A DNA stretch of 64,000 bases from CAYRAV01 sp964422365 (GCA_964422365.1 CAYRAV010000010.1:1-64000), one strand, 5' to 3'; counted from the first letter of the stretch, positions 1 through 8,826 are shown. Numbers and translations are program-made. The notes: generated from the sequence alone by a model not told the origin.

Positions 1-1248
1 GACCGTCACAGACACTGCCTCAGCATCTGCGTAAGTAGTAATTGCCGTATCACTATTCAAAGTATCTCCCTTTTCATATCCTACTGACAAAATGGTTCCT
101 GCGTATTCTGTTGCAATCATTCCATCCAACACAGAATTTTCAAATTCAGCCAGGTTTTCTTCTGCATCTGCAAGGGCATCCTTTGCATCATTTACCTCAT
201 CGTCGATTCCATTCATGGCAATATCATAAAGTTCCTTTGCATTTTCATAATTTAATATTGCCTGATCATAGGCTTCCTTTGCTGTAATTTTTCCGGAAAC
301 CTGTTCACTTTTTGCCTGAGAAAGCCGGTTTACTAAATTGGAATAATTCTTTTTTAAAGAACTAAGTTCAGATTCTAAAGCATTAATCTGACTATCAATC
401 CCACTGCTGGTATCTGTATTTTTTGTTACGCTATTACTAGTTAAGGAATTGCCTATATTTTCATTTTGCTGTGTCCCTTGCGTTCCTGCTTCTATACCTG
501 AAGGCATGTTGGTATTCTTAGTGGAGGTGGTTTTACTAGCAGATGCTTTTTGTGCCTGCAATTTTTCTATTTCTTTTGGAATAACAGCTATTCTTTCATC
601 TGCTTCATCGATAGCATTTTGTGCTTCATTCACTGCATTTTGTAAGGATGATAATGTGTTATTATAATCGTTTTTTGCATTTTTTCCTATTGCAATATTC
701 TCTTCGTATTCATACTTTGCGTTAACCTTTGTAGATTTTCTGTTAATCTTTGCTTTTTTCAAGGTAAGCTCTGCACTATTTACTGTATCATTTAAGATTT
801 TTCTGGATTCGTTTACACTTTCCTCTGTTAATTTTAAAAGATTGTCCCCTTTTTCTACTACCTGGCCTTCTGAAACATACACTTCTTCTATTTGCAGACT
901 ACCTGATTTACTAGAGCTATTGGAACTGCTCTGGCTGTTGTTTCCACTGTTATTACCGGCCGCCACATTCATTGTCTGCATGTTAGATGAAGTATTTGTA
1001 TTCTGGCTGGTAGTTGTTGTACTGCTGTTTTCGCTTTCGGATAAATTTATGGAAAAATACTGCTCCACTGTTCCCAAAGCTGCCGATCCACTCTCAGTAA
1101 CACCAACTACCAGATTACCATATTCTACTGTTGTCTCCTTGACTGCAACTTCTGCTGTGCTCTCTTTTGTTCCACAATATATTCCTGTTCCGGTTATTCC
1201 AATTACTGCTATTAATCCTGCTGCAATGATTGCCTTTTTATTTGACAT
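1..1248 (-). CDS. RND/HlyD-family efflux adaptor subunit, partial (C-terminus off the left edge)
   Basis: The frame is open from the ATG at 1248 to the window edge (416 codons). The start is preceded by GGAGGT at about 1258-1263 and overlaps the end of the upstream adaptor gene by 11 bp, so the two are translationally linked. A single N-terminal membrane helix (residues about 5-25) is followed by a lipoyl/barrel half carrying a Ser/Asn-rich insert, then a long alpha-hairpin coiled coil whose tip holds a Thr/Ser/Asn-rich low-complexity stretch, then the return strand with the family pattern GTILSVGYEKGD. Adaptors of this family link an ABC permease such as MacB to the cell exterior in Firmicutes; the ATPase and permease genes probably lie just beyond the left edge (inference). 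Substrate is unknown. Confidence 0.85.
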   Translation of the reverse strand, partial: MSNKKAIIAAGLIAVIGITGTGIYCGTKESTAEVAVKETTVEYGNLVVGVTESGSAALGTVEQYFSINLSESENSSTTTTSQNTNTSSNMQTMNVAAGNNSGNNSQSSSNSSSKSGSLQIEEVYVSEGQVVEKGDNLLKLTEESVNESRKILNDTVNSAELTLKKAKINRKSTKVNAKYEYEENIAIGKNAKNDYNNTLSSLQNAVNEAQNAIDEADERIAVIPKEIEKLQAQKASASKTTSTKNTNMPSGIEAGTQGTQQNENIGNSLTSNSVTKNTDTSSGIDSQINALESELSSLKKNYSNLVNRLSQAKSEQVSGKITAKEAYDQAILNYENAKELYDIAMNGIDDEVNDAKDALADAEENLAEFENSVLDGMIATEYAGTILSVGYEKGDTLNSDTAITTYADAEAVSVTV

Positions 1249-3139
1249 TTTTATGCACCTCCGTTGTATTAGCGGCTACACAACAGTCTCCTTCTGCTAA
1301 ACCATCTTTAATTTCTACAAATGTTCCCGTTTCCAGCCCTGTTATAATTTCTACTTCTCTGGTTGCTCCAGATTCTTCTTTTATGGTCACATAACTTCCC
1401 CTTTCATCACTTTGTACCAGTCTTTGTGGAATGTAAAGTACATCTTCTAATGTGTTTGAGGCAAAGGTCACAGTAGCATATTCTCCGGCTCCAATGTTTC
1501 CCTGGGTGTTATCAATAGAAACTGTTACTCCATAAGTTACCTTTGATGCACTGGCAGAATTATTTTTGTTTGCAATCATAGAGATTACTCCATTTGTTCC
1601 TCGTGGCATAGAACTAGTTACCACAGTCACCTCGTCTCCTACCAATAAGGCTGGCCGTTCACTTTGGTCTATAGTAATTTCTATAGAAATGGTGTCCCCA
1701 TTATAGTATCCAAGAATAGGTTTCATATTTGTTATATAATCCCCTTTTTCATAGCCTATATAGTTCAAAGTACCATTTGCTTTGGCATACCATGTATAAT
1801 TTTTGAAACTATTTTTAAATATCTTCCATGTATCTTTTGCTTCCTCATAATGCTCCTTTGCTGCATCAAGAGTTTTTTCTAATTCTGCAAGTTCTATTTC
1901 ATAGGACACTTCTGCTCCTTGACTAGTCAAAAGGTTCTGCTCTAGTTTCTTTTTTTCTGTAATACTTTGTTTTTCTCTGTTAGAAACTGCCTGCTCATAG
2001 GTTATTTGTAAACTGCTGACCTGTTTTTTTGCATTTGCTAATTCTTCTTTTTCTTTTTCTATTGTTTGTTCTAATGTTTCGATTTCTTTTTCCTTTGTTT
2101 CGATTGATGTTTCCTTCTTTTCCACAGTCTGCTGGCATTTTTCTAAAGCTGCTTTCTTTGTGGTGTAATCTTTTTGGGCAGTCTGATAAGATAATTCTCG
2201 TTCTTTCCTATCACTGTTTACTTTTTTCATAAAAATCTGTAAATCGCAATTTTGACTTATACTTGTTTCCTCTTTCCTTTCCTTTTCAATACTTTGATTA
2301 TTTATACTATTATTTTCTATGTATGTAACTTGTTCCTCTGCTTCAATTCCACCATTTTGCCTGCTTTGGTTTCCAGAATTCTCTATGCCCTGATAAGAAT
2401 TGATATAATTGTTTACTATTTCTATCTCTTCTTTTTTCTTGGCTGTATTCTCAAATACAGTCATTGCCTGTTCATATTCCTTTGATGCTGCCTCTTCTTT
2501 CTTTGCAGCTTTTTCTAGCTGTGTTTTTAACTTGGACAATGTTTCCTCTTTCTGATTTTTTTTCTTCTCATTATTTGCTATTTGGCTGGGATACTGCGAG
2601 ATAATACTCTGTGCTTCTTCATATTCCTCTTTCGCCTGCTCGATTTGTAAATCTAAATTTTCTAAAGTATTTTCATAACTTTCGCCTGCGATTTCTCCAG
2701 TAGAAAGATTAGATGTGTATTTTGATTTTAATGTAAGCAAGTCTGTTTTATAGGTGATTTTTGCTTCCTGAAGGGCAGTTTCTGCTTGTTTCAGTGTCTT
2801 TTCCAAGTTTGCTTTTGTCGTATCATAACTGCTTTTTGTCACTTTTAAAATTGGACTTTGGGTAGTAACCTCTGCGCCTGTTTCTGTGTATAGTTCTTCT
2901 ACTTCTAATAATATATCCGGACTTATGCTAATATCTAGATATTCATAATCTGTACCGGCTGTAGTTGTTCCGCTGGCACTGGAAGTGATTTCTAAATTTC
3001 CTCTTTGTACATATTCTTCCACTGTACTTGTTTTTTCTTTATCATCCGCTTTGCTAATATTAGGTATAAAATAAATACCGCTTCCTATTATAAATACCAC
3101 CAAACATATCATGAAAATTTTGACCCTGTTTTTTTTCAT
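1238..3139 (-). CDS. RND/HlyD-family efflux periplasmic-adaptor-like protein
   Basis: 633 residues. The N-terminus has one membrane helix (about 8-28), then a biotinyl/lipoyl half-motif, a very long Glu/Lys-rich coiled coil (about 85-440), and C-terminal barrel and membrane-proximal domains (about 470-633, including GTFVEIKDGLAEGD). It is the first gene of a leftward pair with a strong ribosome site (AAGGAAGGTGG) before the ATG at 3139, and it overlaps the next adaptor by 11 bp. Family knowledge: such proteins form the extracytoplasmic stalk of MacB-type or other ABC exporters in Gram-positives. The middle of the hairpin (about residues 240-305) is an Asn/Gln/Ser/Glu-rich insert with no coiled-coil heptads, where Gram-negative relatives dock to TolC. 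It may export a peptide or drug; no substrate evidence is in view. Confidence 0.85.
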   Translation of the reverse strand: MKKNRVKIFMICLVVFIIGSGIYFIPNISKADDKEKTSTVEEYVQRGNLEITSSASGTTTAGTDYEYLDISISPDILLEVEELYTETGAEVTTQSPILKVTKSSYDTTKANLEKTLKQAETALQEAKITYKTDLLTLKSKYTSNLSTGEIAGESYENTLENLDLQIEQAKEEYEEAQSIISQYPSQIANNEKKKNQKEETLSKLKTQLEKAAKKEEAASKEYEQAMTVFENTAKKKEEIEIVNNYINSYQGIENSGNQSRQNGGIEAEEQVTYIENNSINNQSIEKERKEETSISQNCDLQIFMKKVNSDRKERELSYQTAQKDYTTKKAALEKCQQTVEKKETSIETKEKEIETLEQTIEKEKEELANAKKQVSSLQITYEQAVSNREKQSITEKKKLEQNLLTSQGAEVSYEIELAELEKTLDAAKEHYEEAKDTWKIFKNSFKNYTWYAKANGTLNYIGYEKGDYITNMKPILGYYNGDTISIEITIDQSERPALLVGDEVTVVTSSMPRGTNGVISMIANKNNSASASKVTYGVTVSIDNTQGNIGAGEYATVTFASNTLEDVLYIPQRLVQSDERGSYVTIKEESGATREVEIITGLETGTFVEIKDGLAEGDCCVAANTTEVHKNVK

Positions 3140-3389
3140 AATCCACCTTCCTTGCCCTTCTATCTCTGTTTTTATCTCTGATTTTAGAAAAAAACTGTGG
3201 AAGATTTGTGATTGGTTTGTGAATTTTTTATGTTCAGATAAATAGGAGTTCCAGACATAATATGCAAATTACATGAATGTGCTTATTTAGAATCTGTAGG
3301 AAAATAACTGACATATCTTGGGCTTGTCTGTTTCTTTGATTGCACAGTTCAAAAAACTCGCTGCAATTTTTGATATTTTATGAAATCTA

Positions 3390-3438
3390 TTGACAAAAGT
3401 ATGATTTCGTACTATGCTGTTAAGGTATGAATTCGTAC
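3390..3438 (+). promoter_or_regulatory. Promoter with paired operators of the MarR gene
   Basis: TTGACA (3390-3395), 17-bp spacer, TATGCT (3413-3418). A 14-bp near-palindrome GTATGATTTCGTAC fills the spacer (3399-3412), and a second copy GTATGAATTCGTAC lies at 3425-3438 over the expected start point, centre to centre 26 bp. This is the classic layout for autorepression by the MarR protein encoded 15 bp downstream. Confidence 0.8.
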
Positions 3439-3453
3439 AATTGGAGGTGCAGT

Positions 3454-3891
3454 ATGAAAAAGAAAGCATTTGAAAGACTTCATCGTATAAATTACCTTGC
3501 TTCGGAGATGGATGCTTTGTATCATCAGGCTTCTTTCAAACTTGGTATATCAGACAGTGCAATGCGCACTCTATATACGATTTATGATAATGGAGATAGT
3601 TGTCTGCTCAGTGATATTTACAAGCAATCTGGTATCAGCAAACAAACGGTTAATTCTGCCATTCGGAAATTAGAGAACGGTGAAATCCTTTATCTTGAAC
3701 GGGACATAGGAAGAGGAAAAAGAGTGTATCTAACCGATAAAGGAAAAAGTTATACAAAAAAGACAGCGGCTCGATTATTTGCGGCAGAGTGCGAAGCATT
3801 TGCATCATGGACAGAAGAAGAGATTGACACCTACATTCGTTTAATGGAAAAATATGTTGATTCGTTCCAATGTGAAATAGAGAAATTGTAA
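3454..3891 (+). CDS. MarR-family transcriptional regulator
   Basis: 145 residues from the ATG at 3454, chosen because GGAGG lies 7 bp upstream; an earlier in-frame ATG at 3427 would fall inside the operator and has no ribosome site. The winged-helix core is visible (LSDIYKQSGISKQTVNSAIRK as recognition helix region, wing RDIGRGKRVYLTDKG), with a helical C-terminus for dimerisation. Two operator copies overlap its own promoter, so autoregulation is likely. It is divergent from the adaptor operon and upstream of a MATE exporter, so it probably controls one or both (inference). Confidence 0.9.
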   Translation: MKKKAFERLHRINYLASEMDALYHQASFKLGISDSAMRTLYTIYDNGDSCLLSDIYKQSGISKQTVNSAIRKLENGEILYLERDIGRGKRVYLTDKGKSYTKKTAARLFAAECEAFASWTEEEIDTYIRLMEKYVDSFQCEIEKL

Positions 3892-4198
3892 CAGCAGGGT
3901 GAAACACAAATGTTTTGGGATGGGAAGAAGGATGGCGGAACTTTTTTGTTACATTCCGTTCTACTCTTTGCTCATCTGCTCATCTGTAATCTGGCAAGGT
4001 TAATCTGTTGTTGGAACAAAAGCGTGTCATTGGAGAGATTGCCATGCTTGGAAAAGATTGTGTGATTGGGCAATCTTATCCGCTCTGAATGGGGCAGCAA
4101 GATGCTTATCATTGAACAGTTAATACGACCGATTGGAACATGAAAGATTTAGCACCGGCTGTTGCTGGCTTTGCAGCACACTGGTTTAGGAGGACATA
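3892..4198. other. Gap between MarR and MATE genes with decayed coding remnants
   Basis: No intact gene. Short open stretches in different frames look protein-like and read into one another only through frameshifts: one at about 4011-4088 beginning LLEQKRVIGEIAMLGKD, another at about 4138-4197 ending in PAVAGFAAHWFRRT. This suggests an inactivated gene between the two, but I cannot name its family. Confidence 0.35.
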
Positions 4199-5533
4199 AT
4201 GAAAATTCAGCTTTCAGATCACTTTACTTATGGCAGATTGATACGGTTTACTTTGCCATCTGTTGCTATGATGATTTTTACATCCATTTATGGTGTAGTA
4301 GATGGTTTCTTTGTTTCAAATTTTGCAGGTATAACTGCTTTTGCAGCAGTTAATCTCATTATGCCATTTCTGATTATTATTGCAACCGTTGGCTTTATGT
4401 TTGGCACAGGAGGTACAGCTGTTGTTGCAAAAACCCTTGGCGAGGGTGATAAGGAAAAGGCAAACAAATATTTTTCACTTTTTGTTTATACTGTCTTTGG
4501 TTTGGGAGTGTTTTTTTCAATACTCGGAATTGTTTTTATTCGCCCGATTTCCATATTGCTTGGTGCAGAAGGTGAGCTGCTTGAAAACTGTGTTGTTTAT
4601 GCCCGAATCATTCTTGGGGTTTTGCCATTTTATGTATTGCAGCTTCTATTCCAAAGTTTCTTTGTGACAGCTGAGAAACCGCAGCTTGGTCTTGTGGTAA
4701 CGGTTTCCTCCGGTATCACAAATATGATATTTGATGCTATGCTTGTAGTTCTTTTGCCACATGAATACAAGCTTGCAGGTGCGGCTGTTGCCACAGCAAT
4801 GAGCCAAGTGGTTGGCGGCGTGGTTCCGCTTTTTTATTTTTTTCGAAAGAACAGCAGCATTTTGCGGCTTGGAAAAACAAGCTATGATAAAAAAGCAATT
4901 TTAAGAGTTTGTATCAATGGTTCGTCAGAATTTATGAGCAGTGTTTCTATGAGCATTGTTGCTATGCTTTATAATATGCAGCTTCTAAAATATGCTGGAG
5001 AAAATGGAGTGGCAGCATATGGAGTGATGATGTATGTAAGTATGATTTTTTCGGCAGCATTCATCGGCTACTCCATTGGTACAGCTCCGGTTATCGGTTA
5101 CCATAATGGGGCCCAAAATTATACCGAACTGAAAGGATTGCTTCGAAAAAGCCTTATTATGGTAGGGATATTTGGTATATGTATGGCAGTGGCGGCAGAA
5201 TTGCTTGCTGTACCATTGGGACAACTTTTTGTTGGTTATGATTCAGCACTTATGAATCTTACTGTATCAGGATTCCGAATTTTTGCCTTGTCTTTCCTGT
5301 TCATGGGATTTACGATTTTCGGTTCTGGTTTCTTTACTGCTCTCAGTGATGGTCTGACTTCAGCAGTGATTTCTTTCCTGCGAACGTTGGTTTTCCAAAT
5401 AATAGCTATTTTGCTCCTGCCTTTGATTTTAGGAATCGACGGCATTTGGATTTCCATTGTAGTGGCAGAATGTATGGCAGTTATTTTGACTGTATTTTTC
5501 TTAGGGTTAAAACGGAAAAAGTATTATTATTAA
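4199..5533 (+). CDS. MATE-family multidrug efflux transporter
   Basis: 444 residues with about 12 hydrophobic segments, typical length for the family. Diagnostic patterns: the N-terminal IRFTLPSVAMMIFTSIYGVVD segment followed by GTGGTAVVAKTLGEGDKEKA (helix 2-3 loop) and its repeat in the second half. The ATG at 4199 follows AGGAGG by 5 bp. MATE proteins export cationic compounds using Na+ or H+ gradients across the cytoplasmic membrane. The MarR gene just upstream suggests drug- or phenolic-inducible expression (inference). Both halves are intact. Confidence 0.93.
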   Translation: MKIQLSDHFTYGRLIRFTLPSVAMMIFTSIYGVVDGFFVSNFAGITAFAAVNLIMPFLIIIATVGFMFGTGGTAVVAKTLGEGDKEKANKYFSLFVYTVFGLGVFFSILGIVFIRPISILLGAEGELLENCVVYARIILGVLPFYVLQLLFQSFFVTAEKPQLGLVVTVSSGITNMIFDAMLVVLLPHEYKLAGAAVATAMSQVVGGVVPLFYFFRKNSSILRLGKTSYDKKAILRVCINGSSEFMSSVSMSIVAMLYNMQLLKYAGENGVAAYGVMMYVSMIFSAAFIGYSIGTAPVIGYHNGAQNYTELKGLLRKSLIMVGIFGICMAVAAELLAVPLGQLFVGYDSALMNLTVSGFRIFALSFLFMGFTIFGSGFFTALSDGLTSAVISFLRTLVFQIIAILLLPLILGIDGIWISIVVAECMAVILTVFFLGLKRKKYYY

Positions 5534-6224
5534 GTATTATATATATTAAATGTTATGTATATTTTTAAAAAGTATTTTCTTGATGAAAATGGTGATTGCA
5601 TGGAGGTTATTAAGAAGAAAAAATTTTCAAACACGCTCTAGTGTTAGTTAGTTCGTAATTCCTGATTTTATTTCCATAATCTGGTATAAGCAATATCAAG
5701 CAACATACATTATGATATGTATCCTAGGAAAAAGTACGGGCTAAAATGAATATTCACAAAATAAACGTAAGAAAGAAACGGGATATTTTATTTCTAAAAA
5801 TTGTAAAATTTACTGATATATCTTGAAATGGTTCTTCTTGGGAAAACAAAATGAAGTATGTTGTTTTTGAGTTGTTTTCTTTGAGCTGAAAAATATTTTA
5901 AATAAATTATCTTTTAGTACTTTTGTTTTTGAAAATCTTTTGTGGATTTTATTTTTGTACATTTATAGTATAATAAAAATATATAAAAATTGACAGATAT
6001 AAATAAATGTGATAACATAAAAATTAATTATAATATAATACAAATTAGATAATATAAATATATAAATATATAAAAAATACATAGATAATTGTCGAAAACA
6101 AAAGTAATTTCAATATAAACTAGCAGTATAATCATATTTTCCAGTTTAGGAAGAATATGTTTTTATAGTTTTATGCAAATCTACCAGCAAGTTTTGTGAG
6201 TGTTCTTATATTTTTTAAGGGGTG
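5534..6224. other. AT-rich gap with first copy of a 145-bp direct repeat
   Basis: Very AT-rich stretch with no convincing gene. It contains the first copy of the 145-bp repeat at 5622-5766 (separate entry) and otherwise runs of A/T between about 5880 and 6120. The base composition differs from flanking core genes. Confidence 0.6.
5622..5766 (+). repeat. 145-bp direct repeat, copy 1
   Basis: Nearly identical to 6958-7103. It begins with the right terminal repeat of the MITE-like family (AATTTTCAAACACGCTCTAG) and continues about 120 bp past it, ending at TTCACAAAATAAACG. No left end or interior of the MITE is present before this copy, so it is a duplicated right-flank rather than a whole element. 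Confidence 0.85.
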
Positions 6225-6316
6225 ATGTATGGAAGAAACAAAGGAATTTGGAAATGGTCAGAAATAATGAATAAAAGGAGAGCGTGTTGAAAGACAGTAT
6301 AGGAATTATTAACTAA
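6225..6316 (+). other. Two overlapping micro-ORFs ahead of the repeat-protein gene
   Basis: ATG at 6225 opens a 21-codon frame (starts MYGRNKGIWKWSEIM) ending with TGA at 6288-6290. It overlaps by a TTGA junction a 9-codon frame starting TTG at 6287 (MKDSIGIIN) that has its own AAAGGAG site at 6274-6280. A third possible start, ATG 6229, gives MEETKEFGNGQK. Ribosome sites are good, but length makes coding status uncertain; they may be leader peptides. Confidence 0.3.
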
Positions 6317-6347
6317 CTCAAACAAAGAGAAGAAAGGAAGTGTTTAT

Positions 6348-6803
6348 ATGAAAAAAGCAATAGTAGTTTTAGGGGGAGTTTTATTTTTAGCTGGTGTGGG
6401 TGCATCATGTGTTATGTTTGTAAATGGCACAGACGTAAAAAGCAAGAACAGCAACTTGAATATTGTAATAAACAGTAACAGTGATACAAGGAAAACTGTG
6501 GCAAGTGAAGAAAGTATAGAGGAGTGTAGTAATTCAGAAGTCAAAGTGCAGAACTTTGGAAATGTTATAGTTGAATCCTTTGTTTCAGAGGTCAGTGAAA
6601 GAGAAATGCAAGAGAACGAAATACATGATGATAGCTTTGAGCAAGGAGGTCAGGAGGCTGTAGATGCCAAAGTGCAGAACTTTGGAAATGTTATAGTTGA
6701 ATCCTTTGTTTCAGAGGTCAGTGAAAGAGAAATGCAAGAGAACGAAATACATGATGATAGCTTTGAGCAAGGAGGTCAGGAGGCTGTAGATGCTAATGAA
6801 TAA
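6348..6803 (+). CDS. Small secreted protein with an exact 42-residue tandem duplication
   Basis: 151 residues. The ATG at 6348 follows GAAAGGAAG. Residues 1-24 form an export signal or anchor (GGVLFLAGVGASC); a Cys at the end gives a weak lipobox-like site, so it may be a lipoprotein. After an Asn/Ser-rich linker come two identical 42-residue units (from residue 66 to the end) starting KVQNFGNVIVESFVSEVSER and rich in Glu/Asp. The two units are also identical in DNA (126-bp period, 6542-6667 and 6668-6793), so the duplication is very recent or kept by conversion. The protein is acidic and I do not recognise the family. A MITE starts 5 bp after the stop codon. Confidence 0.75.
   Translation: MKKAIVVLGGVLFLAGVGASCVMFVNGTDVKSKNSNLNIVINSNSDTRKTVASEESIEECSNSEVKVQNFGNVIVESFVSEVSEREMQENEIHDDSFEQGGQEAVDAKVQNFGNVIVESFVSEVSEREMQENEIHDDSFEQGGQEAVDANE
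6542..6793 (+). repeat. Two perfect 126-bp tandem repeat units
   Basis: Copy 1 is 6542-6667 and copy 2 is 6668-6793; I find no difference between them. The period is a multiple of three, so unit loss or gain would keep the reading frame. Confidence 0.95.
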
Positions 6804-6807
6804 AAGA

Positions 6808-6979
6808 CACTAGGGCATGTTTGAAAATTGCTTGTTACAAGATGTGTGTCACAGTTTGTGGGGGATTTGTTCCAAATTCATGAGATGTAGCGGGCTGCAT
6901 GGAATGAATTTGGGGTAAATATCTATGCAAAGCGGGGGGATGTAGATTGGGGCAATGAATTTTCAAACACACTCTGGTG
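6808..6979 (+). mobile_element. MITE-like element (family 1), copy A
   Basis: 172 bp with inverted ends: left CACTAGGGCATGTTTGAAAA, right TTTTCAAACACACTCTGGTG, 17-18 of 22 terminal positions pairing. The interior (CAAGATGTGTGTCAC, AGCGGGCTGCAT, GCAAAGCGGGG) is shared with copies at 25114-25349 and 44748-44917. There is no coding capacity, so movement would need a transposase elsewhere. Confidence 0.8.
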
Positions 6980-7103
6980 TTGCCTAGTTCGTAATTCCTG
7001 ATTTTATTCCCATAATCTGGTATAAGCAATATAAAATAACATACATTATGGTATGTATCCTAGGAAAAAGTACAGACTAAAGTAAATATTCACAGAATAA
7101 ACG
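6958..7103 (+). repeat. 145-bp direct repeat, copy 2
   Basis: About 90 percent identical to 5622-5766. It overlaps the right end of MITE copy A and ends exactly where the protease reading frame becomes recognisable, replacing the 5' part of that gene. Confidence 0.85.
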
Positions 7104-7666
7104 AGACTGGGTTTGCTGTTGGAAAAAATCTTCTTGCAACAGCAAGGCATTGTGTACAGAATGATGATGGATGGGCATCATCTGTAACAGCATATTTTGG
7201 CTTTAATAACAACACAAGTACATACATCTACAAAGCACAAAATTCTATTGGATATTTATATTATCCGACTTCAACAATTACAAATAATTTGGAAGATTGG
7301 GCTTTTGTTGTATGGGGAACAAATACGGTTAGTTATACTGGACGTTTCGGGATGAGTGGTGCTGCTTATGAAGGTATGCCTGTTAATACGATAGGTTATC
7401 CGCAAGATTTGAATAATGGGAACAAAATGTATGAGTGTTCAGGTACAATTACAGAATGTAGGGACTATGATTTTAACTGCAATTTAAGAGCATATTATGG
7501 ACAAAGCGGTTCACCAGTGTATGAGCAAGCAGAAAGCGGACCATATGCAATTGGTATCCTTACACACTCATCCTTTCCTGTAAATGGAACAAATAATGCA
7601 CTTGTAAGACGTATTGATAGTGGATTAATTGGTTGGTTGATCGATAATGGATATGCTGGTAATTAG
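7103..7666 (+). pseudogene. Trypsin-like serine protease, 5'-truncated
   Basis: Open frame without a usable start: in-frame TAG at 7061-7063, and no ATG with a ribosome site before the catalytic core. The core is intact: His in LLATARHCV, Asp in LEDWAFVVW, Ser in GQSGSPVY, matching the chymotrypsin-fold glutamyl-endopeptidase-like family (S1B) found secreted in Clostridia. The signal peptide and propeptide that such enzymes need are missing, and the junction coincides with the end of the 145-bp repeat. The first possible internal start is at 7289, after the His, so any product would be inactive. Call: decayed gene truncated by rearrangement. Confidence 0.8.
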
Positions 7667-7785
7667 AATTCCATATTTGCTGTTATAAGTGCATGTCTGT
7701 TTTGAAATTGTAACAATAAATTTTATCCCAAAAGAGGAAAAACTAAATTTTTTTGGGAAAACAAATCAAGAAGGGAAGTGTAGAG

Positions 7786-8784
7786 ATGAAGCTGATTGCG
7801 AAAACAAAAAGAATTATCGCTGTTTTTACTGCTGTCATACTGGTATTGCCATTTTTTTTCATGGAGGTAGATGTAAAGTCAGCTACAATTAAATTAGAAA
7901 AGCCGAAAGCTGTAAAAATATCTGTAGCAGCTAACAATACCATCAAAATCAGTTGGAATCCAGTGAAAGGTGCAAATAAATATGAAGTTTACTGTGCTGC
8001 AGGGAAAAATGGGAAATACAAAAAAATAAAAACAGTTTCCAAGTGCAGTTATAAAAAAAGTAATTATGCAGCCGGAAAAAACTATTCTTACAAGGTGCGT
8101 GCATATAGAATACAATCTGGAAAAAAGACTTATGGCTCTTTTTCGGCAGTTAAGAGTATAACTTTACCAAAAATCCAAGAGACTTCAACACCTGTGCCAT
8201 CAAAAGTGCCGGATTTGACACAAAGCCAAGTGCCGTTGACACCTACACCGGTTCCAGAATATGCTTCTATTGAGGATATCAATAAAACACCAGTGGATTT
8301 ACCACATTTTATGTTTTTTACTGTGACAAAGGTTTCAGAACAGAATGTATATCTTTCTTCTGAAACAAACCCGTCTTCTAAACCTTATATAGTGGAAAAA
8401 CCTGATAATTTCAATATACAAGAGGGAATGAGGCTGAAAGTTGTGAATCCGGAAATTGATTTGGCAACAGAAAACAGCGAGAACCAGAAAATAGTTCAAT
8501 ATACAACGATTGACATACTAGGTGAGGGATTTTGGTTTCAAAACCCTCTATATGTAAAACAAATTTCTGGAGGAATTTTGTATTTAGGAGATGAGTTTTC
8601 AGAAATGGTTACTACAACATTAGACTTACGTTTTAATGAAATTCTGGTTACAAAAAATGGACAATTTGCTACAATTAATGATATTAAAACAGGTGATAAA
8701 TTGAATTTCTATGTCAGTACTTTTCCGACAGCATCTATACCTGGCAAAATCATAGATTGTACTAAAATAAGTATTTTTGATTGA
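7786..8784 (+). CDS. Secreted fibronectin type III domain protein
   Basis: 332 residues from the ATG at 7786, chosen because it starts a classic signal peptide (hydrophobic core about residues 9-25, cleavage near VKSA); GAAGGGAAG lies 8 bp upstream. Residues about 32-125 form one fibronectin type III domain (PKAVKISVAANNTIKISWNP, YKVRAY). A Pro/Thr-rich linker (about 130-165) leads to a C-terminal beta-rich domain (about 170-332) of unknown type. There is no cell-wall anchor. It follows the broken protease and may once have formed a secreted-protein cluster with it (inference). Confidence 0.8.
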   Translation: MKLIAKTKRIIAVFTAVILVLPFFFMEVDVKSATIKLEKPKAVKISVAANNTIKISWNPVKGANKYEVYCAAGKNGKYKKIKTVSKCSYKKSNYAAGKNYSYKVRAYRIQSGKKTYGSFSAVKSITLPKIQETSTPVPSKVPDLTQSQVPLTPTPVPEYASIEDINKTPVDLPHFMFFTVTKVSEQNVYLSSETNPSSKPYIVEKPDNFNIQEGMRLKVVNPEIDLATENSENQKIVQYTTIDILGEGFWFQNPLYVKQISGGILYLGDEFSEMVTTTLDLRFNEILVTKNGQFATINDIKTGDKLNFYVSTFPTASIPGKIIDCTKISIFD

Positions 8785-8826
8785 TATGTATTAGAAAGTA
8801 TTTTAAAATTAGAATTTTCATAAATC

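Noticed and set aside
7289..7666. Functional protease starting at 7289
   Set aside because: This start would exclude the catalytic His and has no ribosome site, so it is treated as part of a truncated gene.
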